A stretch of 64,000 nucleotides of DNA, taken from contig JAJEKV010000105.1 in the NCBI GenBank assembly GCA_021234155.1, forward strand, positions 3,392,937-3,456,936, written 5' to 3'. Source of the stretch: Isoetes taiwanensis (taxonomy: Eukaryota; Streptophyta; Lycopodiopsida; Isoetales; Isoetaceae). This document shows positions 1 to 12,064 of this stretch, in pieces. The first letter of the stretch is position 1. Each line of letters starts with the position of its first letter. Below the pieces are notes generated by a model. It made no database searches. It saw only the letters and a program-made list of their open reading frames with translations, and was not told the origin of the DNA. Made by a program: the position numbers and the translations under genes.

Positions 1-1508
1 TTTAGATATCCAGCACGACTTAGAAGATCAGCAAGGCAATTAAGATGAGAAGCATCTGGCAGAATACCATAATCTTGTCTCATTTCTTTGATGTGCATGC
101 ACCCTTCATCCACGAGCCCTTTATGACTGCAAGCTGCAAGGATACTTGTGAAAGTTATACTGTCTGGCTTAATACCTTCATGTAGCATGTCCTTAAAACA
201 TTGCATCACTGAATCAAGATTGCCAGAATGAGCATATCTAGCCATCATTGAATTCCACGATACCACATTTCGTTCTGCCAAGTTGACTAAAATTTTGTGT
301 GCCTCTTCTAAACTGCCACATTTTGCATACATATCTACAAGAGCACTTCCAATCATCACATCAAATGAAGACCCACAAAATGTTAATTGTTTGTGAATCT
401 GTCTGCCCTGATCTATGGCTCCAATTGTTCCACATGCTTTCAAGACGCTCAAAAATGTAATGGCATTTGGTGTAATTCCTTGCTGCTGCATGCCATGAAA
501 GCATTCTAAGGCACGAAAGCCTTCACCATGCTGAGCATGTGCAGCAATCATTGCACCCCAGGATACGACATTGTGGGTTGGCATGCTCTCAAAGACATTG
601 CATGCCTCACTTAAGCTCCCACATTTAGCATACATATCCAGAAGTGCACTCCCCACAAAGACATCGGATTGGAGAGAATTAGTAGTTATTTGTTCATGCA
701 TATATCTACCTTGTTCTATTTCTCCAATCCCGTTACATGCTTTCAGGGTTCCTAAAAATGTGGTTTGGTCTGGTTTTACCCCCAGCTCCAGCATGTTGTC
801 AAAGCATTCTAGTGCGAGACAACATTGGTTGTGCAAAGCATATCCAGTAACCATTGCATTCCATGACACCACATTTCGATTTTGCAATTGGTTAAATACC
901 TTACATGCAATATCTAAATTCCCACATTTGGCATACATGTCCACAAGTGTACTTCCCAAGTAAACATCAGCTTCAAGTCCACTTTCGATAACATGGTGAT
1001 GAATGCAACTCCCCTGATGCAAGTTTAATCCAGCTGTGCATGCCTGCAGCACCACAGTATAGACATATTTGCTAGACCTTATGCCTGATCTCAGCATTCC
1101 ATCATATAATATAAGGGCCATCTCAGCTTGTCCAAGCTTAGCATTGGCTGTAATAATTGCAGTCCATGAATATTCGGATGGCCTTTGAACATTTTCAAAT
1201 GATCTGTTTGCTTTGACCAAATCTTCACACGAGGTAAAAAGGCGAATAAGATGATCCGCCAATGCAGCAATTGAACCTAGACCATTATTGGCCATCAAGG
1301 ATTCTATTCTCATTCCATAATCCAGGTTTTGCAGTTTCTCAGATTCCCTTACCAGACAGTAAGCGTGCTCTCTAGAAATGGATATCCCCCGATGTTGCAT
1401 AAACTCTGCAGCTTGAATTGCATTTTCCAGATTTCTAAACTCACCCAAAGATTTTAAAGAACTGCAACATAACGTACAGTAAGTGCAATCTTCATTAAAA
1501 AAAAACAT
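1..1508 (-). CDS. PLS-class pentatricopeptide repeat protein (3' end outside window)
   Basis: On the minus strand one reading frame stays open from an ATG at 1506-1508 to the window edge, about 502 codons, with no stop met in translation. It reads as tandem PPR repeats: GSALVDMYAKCGSLEEAHK, RNVVSWNSMMARYAHSGN, GSALLDMYAKCGSLSEA and GIKPDSITFTSILAACSHK are visible. The last residues before the edge (YGILPDASHLNCLADLLSRA) are the usual transition from the last S repeat to the E domain, so an E or DYW editing domain may lie outside the window. Such proteins bind organellar RNA and act in C-to-U editing or processing; this is family knowledge. The 5' end is uncertain. The ATG is followed by a Phe run and the frame closes upstream, while an acceptor-like tract lies just inside the frame near 1470, so a spliced first exon is possible. 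No plastid or mitochondrial targeting peptide is evident from the chosen start. Confidence 0.9.
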   Translation of the reverse strand, partial: MFFFNEDCTYCTLCCSSLKSLGEFRNLENAIQAAEFMQHRGISISREHAYCLVRESEKLQNLDYGMRIESLMANNGLGSIAALADHLIRLFTSCEDLVKANRSFENVQRPSEYSWTAIITANAKLGQAEMALILYDGMLRSGIRSSKYVYTVVLQACTAGLNLHQGSCIHHHVIESGLEADVYLGSTLVDMYAKCGNLDIACKVFNQLQNRNVVSWNAMVTGYALHNQCCLALECFDNMLELGVKPDQTTFLGTLKACNGIGEIEQGRYMHEQITTNSLQSDVFVGSALLDMYAKCGSLSEACNVFESMPTHNVVSWGAMIAAHAQHGEGFRALECFHGMQQQGITPNAITFLSVLKACGTIGAIDQGRQIHKQLTFCGSSFDVMIGSALVDMYAKCGSLEEAHKILVNLAERNVVSWNSMMARYAHSGNLDSVMQCFKDMLHEGIKPDSITFTSILAACSHKGLVDEGCMHIKEMRQDYGILPDASHLNCLADLLSRAGYL

Positions 1509-4500
1509 ATGGAAAAAGTTGTTCTTTATATCTTCTACCTGAAAGAATCTTTAACAGCTGTTGTGGAGAGTGTTGAACTAGGCTGGCATGGTTATAAAGA
1601 AGCAAGTTTAACAGCAGAACAACAATGACAAAGAAAAAACAAAAAGGAAATTCTTTGAACCTGATTAATATAAGCATTTGAAGTCGAAGCAAACAACGTT
1701 GACCCCATAGCTTCCACGGCACAAGGCCATCGCCCACGTGTCCCCATGTCATACTGAATCAAAACTTGCTCATCAAACTTGAGCTTCAAAACGCGGGACT
1801 CCTTGTGTTTCTTCTGTCGAAAAGATTATCCCAGCAAAAATGTCCAAGCAACGCTATTCCATGCCATTGCTCATGACATTGCTAGACCTAATATTTCCAA
1901 TAACAGCCCCTTAGGCAGCTGCCCTCGAATGTTCGCTCGCCCCCCAGCCACATGATTCGAGTATGCAAGATATTGCCTTTTTTTCTTCCAAGTATGTAAT
2001 GTATTGCTGTGGATTTCTATGCCGATGGCAATGGAGAAGCTCGGCTCATCAGCAGGTAGTGTTTTTTTCATATGTAATTGCAGATTGATCATGTTTCTAA
2101 GGTATTTGGCAAAACTTTCTAGAGCAATCACATTCCTAATATCCACAAAAATCTGGCTTCACCACATGAAATGTTAAGGAAATTACGCAGCCGCGAACAT
2201 TTCTCTTCCCTGACATCCCTATGCTTAAAAAAGCCAGTCGGTAAAGAGGAATGGTAAAGAGGAAAATATGAGTAAAGTTCATTTTCTTTTATTTTCATAT
2301 GTCCTCCCCTTGTTGTTGGTTTAAAAAAACTGGTTATACTTTTTAGAAATGAAGGTGTTAATATGTGATCACATTTTAACAAGGTGCTGCGCACGGAGGG
2401 TTGCCCTCCGTGGCCGGAGGTTGAGGTGGCTTAAATTATACTTGAAGGGAAGGGAAGGGAAAAAGGTGGGCGAATGTCTTTATCGTCTAGATTTGTAAAT
2501 GTGAATTAATTTAACAATTGCTCTAGTATATCATTTACAGTTACTAGCGGCCTAGCAACGCTGAGCACCCATTTCGAATAGAACATCGAGAATTTATAAG
2601 AGGTAAGATTTGCGTATAATATTCCTTTCGTTGGGAACTCTAGTTTAGACCACTATGCATGCAAGCATCTCCTCGAGCCACCGTTTTCTTAAAGGGGTAG
2701 ATGTAGCCGCTGTATAATGTTGTTATTCCATTGGAAGGAATCATTTTGAGGAAGAATTGGTTGGGACACCTTTGTTTTACACTCCCCCACCTGACGTGGT
2801 ACGGATCTAAACCACACAATCTGGAAATCAAGGGTTGAGATAATTCCACGTCAAAGGGGGCGGCAAAATGAGACTACCCTAAGAATCATTCAATCCAATG
2901 GATAAATGTTTTCAATGCAGGGGATTCAACCTTCTCTATTGGACCAACTTCAAGCCTGCAATTCATTGACTAATCCAAAATTCCTCAAGGTTGTTCTTCT
3001 ATTTACCCGATTAAATTAAATCTGTTGAACTATGTTTGGATCATGGTTCCAAATCCTCGATGGCATTAAGATTTGCATGTGTTCGTCCTTGGTCTTTGAA
3101 ATCTTAATAATTTCATGTACGTAAAACAAGCTACTTAGATGGTATCGGAAACTAGGCTTTTGTATCAATATGAATGCCAAGATCGTCGCTACTTAGTCAA
3201 TCATACTTTGCTATAGGTAAAGCACCACCTTATGTACAGTGTTCTTTGAGATGATAGAAAGAGTTTTTTTCCCCTTCCTGAACTCCCCTAAAGATCCTCC
3301 TTCGAGTCTACCAAAAGTCGTGTCTCAATATCATCGTGGTTATGGTCTTCTAGGCCAATGACAAAATAAACAATTAAAAACTTGGGCCAAACAAAATTCC
3401 AAATGTGCATCTGATTTCATTCTAATCTATAGGTTTAGAAAAATTCCTCAACCTTACAAAGTTTACGCTAGAATGGCCGGGCATCAAATGCAATGGAAGT
3501 GGTTAGGTGGAATCACATAATTTCCGGTCGGAATAGCTTGCACAAAGACTGTTGAAGGCTTACGTAGTATGGACACCATCCCAACTCACATATTCTCGTA
3601 GGGGTTGCGACACTCTCCTGGTTTGTCACATTTACACCATCTACTAAACCATGCTCACCCAAAAGACCACGACCCCAAGCTTCAAGACCATTTTCAAAAC
3701 CTGATCCAAGCAAGAAAATATTTTAGCGTCAAATTCTTAAGCACTACCCATAAATTCTTTGTTCAACCCTAACATTTGTTGATACTCATAAGTTCAAACT
3801 TATATCATTTGTTGTATGTAAATAAATCTGGATAATGAGAGATACATTTAAGAACATAGGATTAGCTAAATTGAGGGTCATATAGGACATCTGCAAAGAT
3901 CTCACTTGAGTCCACATACAATATCATATATGATGAATTTAGATTTGATCTTAACATTGCAATGTTTCTCTTAGAGCTTGGTTATGCAACCTGGACCTTT
4001 GCTTTGTATCTCTTGGGCAACCTATGGCGTCATAATCTTAGGGCTCGGCCTTTTCGAAACAAAGCGAGAAATTGGGGAGCACCCAAGTGGTGGAAGATTC
4101 ATGACCATTATGTTTCTTGCTCCAACACCTAATGTAAGCATATCGTAATGTTAATGCAAAAAGTTTAACACCGGCTAGGGAGGAAAGTTCTATATGATTG
4201 AATATTAGAAATCTTACCCCTAACGTGGCGATTATATTTTCTACTACCGGGGGCACCAAATGAAGCTCAACATCCACGGGATTCATCTTATTCTTTATAA
4301 ATGCGTATCTATAGTCATTACGGCACGAAGAAATCAAATAGAGACCAGTCTTGAAAGACTTGTAGATCGGCAATGGTGTTTAATATCTATCCAAGGAAGA
4401 TGAACATGTCAACAAGATAAGTTCAAGCAATTGAAAACAAGATTTAATAGGTGCGTTTACTATACCTTGATTCATAGGTATCCATAACATCAGACATAAA

Positions 4501-5620
4501 TCTTTGCGACCATTGCACCTAAAGAGCCAATGGATAAGGAACTTTAAGGCTAACAAAGCTTGCGGTGCTTAAAGGCAAAGCTTCACGAAAATCCATAGCG
4601 AGAAAGAAATGGCATGTGAAAAGCTTGTGCTGCCAGATTAAATGAAATAGATAACACTAGAGATTTAGAACAGCGGCTCTCGAATAGGAATCAAAGCGAA
4701 GAAATTGACTCTGTATGGAGAAATAAAGATTAACTAAAAACCGGGCTTGTTGGAGCGTTTCTACAAAAAAGTACTTGCGGCACATTAAGCCTAATAATTT
4801 GAAGGACGGAAGTTGAGACACTTTTGAGAACCGAGAAAGACAATGCTAAAAATTGTGCAATAATTTCTTGAAGCGGTGTTGGAGGCGACACTTTACCAAA
4901 GAAATCGATCATAAGGCGTCCATCGAAAGCCGATGAGCGGGGTTCCGGAAAAAAGAGGAGCCATAAGGTGGTTGATCTTCTTGCTCCCCAATCTTGAGGA
5001 GTAAAGGGCATTTGCATTTCGAAGATCGCCCAATCATTTACGAAGCTAAAATTGCGGAAGCGGTATAATTCGGTAGAGATATGGATTTTGTGCTCCGGCC
5101 CAACAAGGAAGGAAGGAAGCTGACAGCAAAATGCAAGCTATCCAAAGCTCTATAGCCCCTTCTGCTTACGTTCCAATAATGCGCTTCGCGAGAACCACGA
5201 CGGATGTAGAACATTCTGAGCGGCCCGGCCGGTTTTATGATCATCAGCATATGCTAGGTATATGCCAGCATATACTTGAATATGCCCACATGCCCACATA
5301 AACGAGGGTTTGCCCCCCTAGGGGCAACCCAAAAAACGAAGGTGTCAACATCTGGGATAGTAAATCAATGCATGGGTTAGTTAAATATCAATTAGTTATT
5401 TTGAGCAGAGATTAAAGTGCTACACTATAGGGCTTGCACCTTGATAGCTTTTAAACGTTGCATACCAAAAATTTTAAAAGGAGGCGATTGGTTATGGGAA
5501 CAATTATTCAAAGGGTTTGATTGATTAGCACCAAAATGTTCAAGAAATAGCTAATATTTTTCTAGTCTAACATATTTGTAATACTCTTAGAGGTACATCG
5601 CCTTTTGCGTGAAGCATACC
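1509..5620. other. Intergenic, no recognised gene
   Basis: No reading frame here matches a family I recognise. Two short hairpins are visible: 2393-2411, with perfect 8-bp arms (ACGGAGGG/CCCTCCGT), and about 5306-5330, with arms of about 10 bp built on GGGTTGCCCC. Both lie next to a similar GAAGGTGT(T/C)AA word, so 2.35-5.35 kb could be one old element. That is inference. The 5' exon or promoter of the PPR gene, if separate, would lie at the left of this block. Confidence 0.5.
4218..4376 (-). other. Possible coding exon of an unidentified gene
   Basis: On the minus strand a frame reads PIYKSFKTGLYLISSCR, continues with NDYRYAFIKNKMNPVDVEL and ends HLVPPVVENIIATLG. It is followed directly by a good donor (GGG|GTAAGA, boundary at 4218/4217). 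The amino-acid content looks coding rather than random, but I cannot place the family. No partner exon with compatible phase was identified nearby, so this may be a gene fragment. Confidence 0.25.
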
Positions 5621-5640
5621 ATCAAAACAGGGCATCCAGG

Positions 5641-5715
5641 CCGTCATCCTTTGTTACCTTTCTCCATTTCTTTATAGACACCGTCATCCTTTGTTACCTT
5701 TCTCCATTTCTTTAT
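5641..5715 (+). repeat. Tandem duplication, 40-bp period
   Basis: The 35-bp segment beginning CCGTCATCCTTTGTTACC occurs at 5641-5675 and again, identical, at 5681-5715. Confidence 0.9.
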
Positions 5716-5780
5716 TTGTCTATATTCTGTCATACTTTTCTCCATCCATTTGTTTGTTTATAATTTGTATGTTACGTCGT

Positions 5781-5991
5781 CTATTCGTATGTAATAAACA
5801 ACTGTCATATTCTTTTAATTTTATATAATGCACTAGTAATAGTGCCAACTGTCATATTCTTTTAATTTTATATAATGCACTAGTCGCCTATTCGTATGTA
5901 ATAAACAACTGTCATATTCTTTTAATTTTATATAATGCACTAGTAATAGTGCCAACTGTCATATTCTTTTAATTTTATATAATGCACTAGT
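5781..5991 (+). repeat. Nested tandem duplication, AT-rich
   Basis: A unit of 104 bp starting CTATTCGTATGTAATAAAC is present at 5781-5884 and 5888-5991 (period 107). Each unit itself holds two copies of a 37-bp core (ACTGTCATATTC ... GCACTAGT), giving cores at 5801, 5848, 5908 and 5955. A 47-bp duplication therefore appears to have been followed by duplication of the whole unit. Near-identity of the copies implies a recent event. Confidence 0.92.
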
Positions 5992-6144
5992 TATTTTACT
6001 ACATATTCTAAACGAGGTTCGCTTATAGTCATTTATGATTGGAGGCGCTAATGATTTTGAAATATCAAATACGGTTTCGCCTAAGGTATTGAGGGAATAT
6101 CGAAGCTCTATACGTCTTTGCCTAAGATTTTAGAATATGAAATA

Positions 6145-6216
6145 CGGGGGCTCGAACCCCTACCAAAATAACTCAATGTCCTGGTAATACTACTTTAACC
6201 ACTATACCCAGTGAGC
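6145..6216 (-). repeat. tRNA-like segment, unit 1
   Basis: On the minus strand it starts GCTCACTGGGTATAGTGG and ends GGGGTTCGAGCCCCCG, giving a T-arm with four G-C pairs and a consensus Pol III B box. The 3' acceptor strand is missing, so it is tRNA-derived rather than a tRNA gene. Confidence 0.6.
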
Positions 6217-6563
6217 TAATTTAATTATTTTTTATCTTGAATCTATGTTGTTTTTTATAACAACCCATTCAATTGTTTTGGGGATATTGTTATTTTTTAC
6301 ATCCATATCAAATCCCCCTGGAACCCTCTGTTTTTGCTACATATTCTAAACGAGGTGCATCTTGGACTACCGCAGTCGTCGGATTCATCGATCCTACGGC
6401 CCAGATCGTATGTTGGAGCCTATGAGCACCTTTCTTTTCGCTTATAGTCATTTATGATTGGAGGCGCTAATGATTTTGCAATATGAAATACGGTTTAGCC
6501 TAAGTATTGAGGAAATATCGAACCTCTATATGTCTTTGCCTAAGATTTTAGAATATGAAAAAA

Positions 6564-6635
6564 CGGGGGCTCGAACCTCTACCAAAATAAATTAATGTCC
6601 TGGTAATACTACTTTAACCAATATACCCAGTGAGC
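6564..6635 (-). repeat. tRNA-like segment, unit 2
   Basis: Same layout as unit 1, with the B box decayed on one side of the T-arm (AGAGGTTCGAGCCCCCG). Confidence 0.55.
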
Positions 6636-6976
6636 TAATTTGATTATTTTTTATCTTGAATCTATGTTTTTTTTTTTATAACAACCCATTCAATTGTTTT
6701 GGGGATATATGATCTATGGTTTCAGGAATTGTTATTTTTTACATCCATATCAAATTTCCCTGGAACCCCCTATTATTTCACTACATATTCTAAACGAGGT
6801 GCACCCACTACCACAGTCGTCGGATTCGTCAATCCTACGGCCCAGATCATATGTTGGGGTTCATTTATGATTGGAGGCGCCTATGATTTTGAAATATGAA
6901 ATACGATTTCATCTAAGGTATTGAAGGAATATCAAACCTCTATACGTCTTTGCCTAGAATTTTAGAATATGAAATA

Positions 6977-7048
6977 CGGGGGCTCGAACCTCTACCAAAA
7001 TAACTCAATGTCCTGATAATACTACTTTAACCAATATACCCAATGAGC
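6977..7048 (-). repeat. tRNA-like segment, unit 3
   Basis: Same layout as units 1 and 2, starting GCTCATTGGGTATATTGG on the minus strand. The A-box-like region has diverged slightly. Confidence 0.55.
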
Positions 7049-7400
7049 TAATTTAATTATTTTTTATCTTGAATCTATAACAACCCATTCAATTGTTTTG
7101 GGGATATATGATCTATGGTTTCAGGAATTGTTATTTTTTACATCCACATCAAATCCCCCCTGGAACCCCTTGTTATTTTGCTACATATTAGTGCCCAGCA
7201 TTGCTGGGGATTATTTGGAAACATGGGAATTATTTGGAAACCTATAAATGATTTGAAACTTGTAAATGAATCCTTTCTTTATATGAAGAGCATAAGGAAG
7301 TCACAAAAGGAAACATTACATGGCAAGTCACATCTCAGCCATATTTCATCCCCAAATTCAATTCTAGGCACCCTTTCCGCAGCCAGAGACCCCTCAAAAT

Positions 7401-7853
7401 TTGGGAGTCATGGCCACAGAAGATGGGCCGGCCTGGGAAACCCAAGGCGAGGGCCCGCCGCACAAACGGTCCCGATCAGCCATCATGGACAGGGGAGAGT
7501 CATCCTCCATGAAGAAGGAGGCTCGGGCTAAGGCTAAGGCCCTTCAATTGCCGGCCCATCTACTGAAGGGATTAATTGCTCGAGATCCACATAGGAACTG
7601 AAACCCCTACAGAGAATTGGAGCCAAAATTCGGGAATGGGAGGCTGCAAGTGCTCGTATTGAGGCTAATGTGCCCTTTGGTCCCACGGGTCATAAAGATG
7701 GAGTATCGGCATCCCATGTGCTCAAAGATTTTGAAAATACCGGGTCGAAGAGGCGAATCCAAACCTTTGGAGACCCTTACGCCTAGAATGTGGAAGATGG
7801 CCTTGGCCTTGCAACCTCTACCAAAAAGCAAACGCCGTGACGACGACATTTAA
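7401..7853 (+). pseudogene. LINE ORF1-like remnant
   Basis: A short open frame starts MGVMATEDGPAWETQGEG and is rich in Lys, Arg and Ala. Further pieces (ARIEANVPFGPTGHKDG) follow in other frames up to about 7850. Position upstream of the endonuclease and basic composition suggest ORF1, which in this kind of element coats the RNA. No zinc knuckle is readable. Multiple frameshifts break it. Confidence 0.45.
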
Positions 7854-9000
7854 CCAATAGACCCAATGGTTCATCACCGACACCATGACACTAGAGACAA
7901 CCCATTCAATTGGGAAGGCGATGGTCCCGCGCCTCTGTGAGGTGGTAGAGGCAGCCACCACCATGTACGGAGAACCTGGTACATTTTGCATTGTGCCGGA
8001 CACCGGGATCTTCGGTAAGATCGGAATTAAAGAAGCCCGCCCCTCGATTTGAAACTTTGGGGCTCGAGCACGCTCGCCGCTACTCGAGCACGGAGCTCGG
8101 GGTTCTGCGGGCAACCATCCACGGTACGAGCCGGGGTCTCCCTACAGGGTTCATAGTCGGTGCGGTGGTCTGCGGTAGAGGAGATGGCCGGCGGAAGCGG
8201 GCTGCAGAGGCCCGTGCTCCCGACTTCGAGGGGCCGAGCGGCTCGGGCGGGCTATCGCCACGGCCTCGTGGGCAGACCCGCCCCGCCGCTTTGCCCAGCT
8301 CTCCGGCCTCTCCGCCATCAGCCACACTCCGGTCCTCCCGCCATCCCGGCCACCACCACCACCCCGGCCACGGGACCCGGCCTTAGCCCACCTTGGACCC
8401 AAGCAGCCGTAGGAACTCGAGGCCTTGGCGGAGAGGCCACAATCCGGTAGTTGAGGCATGCGAACGGCGAGGGGAGAGTCTGCGCCCACAACATCGAACA
8501 CACATTCTCGATCGGATGACATTCGGGGCAGTTCACATTTCTCGAGCAGCCCGGCATGGGGCTCGGCGCCCGGCGCGTGGCGCATTGTCATATTCGCGGT
8601 TGCGGATGCTGGTGCGTGATGCCATATTGCGCGGGGCGAGATGTTGAAGGGACATTCATGCGTGGGCCGGGACCTCACACGCGTCTGCGGCCGAGGAGGA
8701 GGGGCGAGGCAGCCGGTCCGGAGGCGTGCGCCAGAAGGGGTGCGAGGATTGGTTTCGGCGGGGATGCACATTTTCGGCGACACGCTCTTGCTGCGGACCA
8801 GCAGCCCAACCGCAGTACCGCAGCGATACATACGCTTCTACTACCGGCCCCCTTCTCCTGCTCCTACTCCTGCTCCTAAAGCGGCCCATGCCCCTCGACC
8901 ACATCTTTGCCTCCGCTCCATCTACTTCTCACTTTCGGCCTCTGCTTCGAAGTCCTCCCGCTGACTCGGTTGCGCATACCATCCTGGCGACAAATAGGAA

Positions 9001-12000
9001 TTGTGCCTCCGGGTGGTCTCATGGAATTGTCGAGGCTTCCTTGGCGAGGAAGGGGGGCGGTCGAACTTCCCGGTGGCGGCCGGTATGGATCTCATCTTCC
9101 TCATGGAGACATGGGGCATGTTGGGCCTGAGCTACCGATTTCTTAGGGTTACTAACATTTCTGGTCTTCAATACACCGGGTGGGGCCGGGGTCATGGTAG
9201 AGTGGCTTGCTACTACGGACAACCTTGGCAATATCTTTTACCCTCCGGAAAACTGACCGGAACACCAACCGGTACCGGGTTCGTGTATGCATAATACCCG
9301 GTGGCAACCCCTCTTTTTACGGCGCTGTTATTTCCCTCCACCTTGAGGCGGCACCTTCTATAAAGCCACCACCCGATGCGGATAGGATGGACCCATTATG
9401 TCGATCTATATGATGACATCTGGCCTGACATCGGCGATTGGGTAGGGTCGTCCTTCTTGGAGATTTCAATGCCGCAGACGGGGAGTAAGCCCATGCGACT
9501 TGACCCCCCGACGATGTCCTGCGGCTTCGCATGGAAATGCTTGCCCCAGCGGGTGGGATGGCAAGCCAGGTCACTTCGCTTTGGCGGGCAGTTGTTCCTG
9601 CTATGTGGCATTTTGACTTGATAATTTACAATGGCCTTTCGGTGGTCCGATTTCGCCCAAGTGCACATGCGGGGCGGGACAATGGGGGAGGGTCTAGTGT
9701 GGTGGACTATGTGCTTGTAGTTCGCAAAGATATGCATCTCATCGGTCGTTTAGGGTGGGCACGAGGCGGTCCGGGATGAGGAGGTCGACTTCGAGATCAC
9801 CTCCCACTTTATTTGGACCTGGTTTGGCGAGCCCGGAGAACCCCCACTATGCCGACCCCTCGCCCGTCCCTCGGTTGAGACTTCGATTATGAGCGTGCAG
9901 AGGACTCTGTAAGATGCTCATGGGCGCCCTCCCGGTAATTCGGCAGACCTCCACACTAGAGCGGCCGATGCGGAAACCGGTGACCGCTATTACCGGGATG
10001 CGGCGGGCGAGGTGCTTTGGCGGAACCTCCCCGTCACCGCTTCGGTCGGCAACATTCCCTGTTAACCCGATGGTTTGATCGCGGTTGTAAAAAAGCATAG
10101 CGGCAGCTCCGTCACATTACGGATCCGGTACACTTGTGCGCAGCCACCACCGCGATACCAGCGCCCATCCGGAAGGAGGACACAAAGGCGGTACCTTGCC
10201 AAGCATCGGGGGAGATGTTGGGCTTCTTGGACACTCATCCTCGAACCTTTTAGGCCGAGTGCCGAAGGCGGACCCGACCTACGGGGGACATCACACCCGA
10301 GGCGGTGGGAGCGGTATTGCGGCGGCGGCTCTATGACCCGCCCGGGGGCAGCGTGCCCATACCCCCTTGGGGATGGCCCCATTGGTTCGTGGGCCGAGGG
10401 ATGTTGAGGAGGGCACGCGAGCGGCTAGCTAATGGGAAGGCGGTGACCTCGATGGTATGCAGGCCGAGTTACTCAAAGTGGGCGGGGCGGCGCGTGTGCG
10501 GTCCTCACTACCCGTTCTTGAGCATTGCGGGAGGGTTTCCCGACAATGGACCTAAGCGGTGGTTGTTCCCATTCACAAAGGCGGGCGACCCACCTTTGTC
10601 CGGCCAATTACGGACGATCATGGTGGGATTCGGTATTTGCCAAACTGTTGGTGGCATTCTCGGCGGCCGGTTGGCCGGGCGTAGGTACGGATGTGCGACC
10701 CTCCACAGGCGGGCTTTTCGACCCGCCACTCAACGATTGACCATATCTTCTGGCTGCGGACCGATTGAAAGCGGCGGAATCATCGGTGGACTTGTATTAC
10801 TGCTTTGTGGACTTCGCAAAGGCTTTTGTCTGGTCCCGAGGAAAAGCTGCGTAGGCTAGGCTGCGTCAAGCGGGGCTCCATTTGCTGATCGAATGCCATA
10901 TCTGAGTTGAATGAGAGTTGTTTTGGCGAGGATGCGGTAGGCGGGCCAAGCATTCACCATGATATCGGGTCGGCGGGGTTGCCCCCTCTCGCCAACACTT
11001 TTTGGCCTCTACATTGATCAGTTAAGAGCCGGCTTCGGGCGAGCATGGGATGGCATACGACTTTTGCACGAGGTCATCGCCCTACTCATCTATATGGGGC
11101 GATGTTGGCCTGCTGGCCACACCCGAAAAGCTATCGCGGTCTCACGGATGCCCTGGACACATTTTGTGGGGCTACGGACATCTTGGCGTCAACTGCCAAG
11201 ACGGGGTGGTTCTCATATCCTCTTCCGCGTCACCCCATGCCTCCTCGTGACCATATCTGGACAGCTGGCGTGGGCGTCCGGGCGTCTATCCCGCCTTGTT
11301 GCGGGTGAAAGCCCTTTATGCCATGCAGAACAACGGTCATCCTGGCCGAGCTATATGATTGGGGCCATCGGTCCACATCGACCGGTCGAAGTGAGCTTTG
11401 TCCTTATGCGGTCGAGGGTTTTGGGGCTTGCCGTCTCTTTAACACTGGAATGACTTGGGCAGTGCGAAGGCATTTTGGCAGCAGGCACTTGGGGTGAAAC
11501 CGCCATCCCCTATCGGATTCTGCTGCAGGCGGATTCTTGCAGCCTTCACGGGCCGTATGATAGACACATCGTCTATTTTGAGAAAGTGGTTACTATGGTG
11601 ATGCCTTGGGCTCCCTTTTGTACTGCGTGGCCATGAGTCCCGGCAATGCTTAGAACTGTTGGAGGGTAAGAGAGATCGATGGTTCGCCCGGATGGACGGC
11701 GTGCGAGAACATACCGGGCGTCTGGTGAGCGCGGACCCGATCGTGGCGGCCTGGCGGGGGGATGCTTGTTTCCTTGGCAAGCTCGGGACCCCATTGCTCT
11801 AGGAGCGGTCAAAATGGCCCATTACAAGGAGCACATCAACCCGGTGTTAGCCGGGGCCACTCTACTGCGTTCCCGGTTCGCCCCCTGGCCTTGGACTCAT
11901 TGCCTCCATTCGCCGCGGTGCCACCATCTTCGCTCGAGGCGGGCGGTGGATTGGGAACCCGCCGGGAGGCGAGCTCGTCGATCTTTGTCAGCGGGTGCCA

Positions 12001-12064
12001 TTGAGGATGAGTCTCACACTTTCGGGGAAGTTGCCGGTGCGTTGAGATCGGGCATCACATCCGC
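9001..12064 (+). pseudogene. LINE ORF2 remnant (endonuclease, reverse transcriptase)
   Basis: Around 9003 the frame reads LRVVSWNCRGFLGEEGG and then MDLIFLMETWG, the N-terminal signature of an endonuclease/exonuclease/phosphatase-type LINE nuclease. About 10,455 to 10,850 reads as MQAELLK, VVPIHKGG and the FVDFAKAF-like stretch of the RT palm, in several frames. The 11,800-12,010 segment (HYKEHINPVLAG, then AGAIEDESHTF) aligns with the C-terminal zinc-finger-like region of the copy at 53.6-53.9 kb. The protein would nick the target and prime reverse transcription there. Frameshifts and stops occur throughout, so no functional product is expected. Confidence 0.75.

Larger units (their letters stand above)
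5995..7185 (-). repeat. Three tandem tRNA-related (SINE/MITE-like) units
   Basis: Units begin near 5995, 6333 and 6775 with a shared word (CTACATATTCTAAACGAGG) and end before a CCCCTGGAACCC block. Each unit contains a segment that, read on the minus strand, resembles a tRNA: a GCTCACTGGG/A-box-like start, a B-box-like GGTTCGAGCCC or GGTTCGAGCCCCC end and about 72 nt between. Units differ by an indel: units 2 and 3 carry a block of roughly 60-85 bp (CAGTCGTCGGATTC...) absent from unit 1. The order fits head-to-tail tandem copies of a tRNA-derived retroposon or of an element carrying one. No matching acceptor stem is formed, so these are not functional tRNA genes. Confidence 0.7.

Noticed and set aside
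571-963. 130-codon plus-strand open frame
   Set aside because: It is the antisense shadow of the minus-strand PPR gene, whose frame is clearly the coding one.
1495-1789. Minus-strand short frames upstream of the PPR ORF as a separate gene
   Set aside because: They overlap the PPR start in other frames and show no domain.
6145-7048. Functional tRNA genes
   Set aside because: The T-arm and B box are good, but the 3' acceptor strand does not pair with the 5' strand and no proper anticodon arm forms.
8151-8831. 226-codon minus-strand open frame in GC-rich DNA
   Set aside because: Long frames arise by chance in GC-rich sequence. The region lies inside the plus-strand LINE and shows no domain.
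10062-10407. Opposed open frames of 106-110 codons
   Set aside because: Composition-driven frames within the LINE, with no family resemblance.
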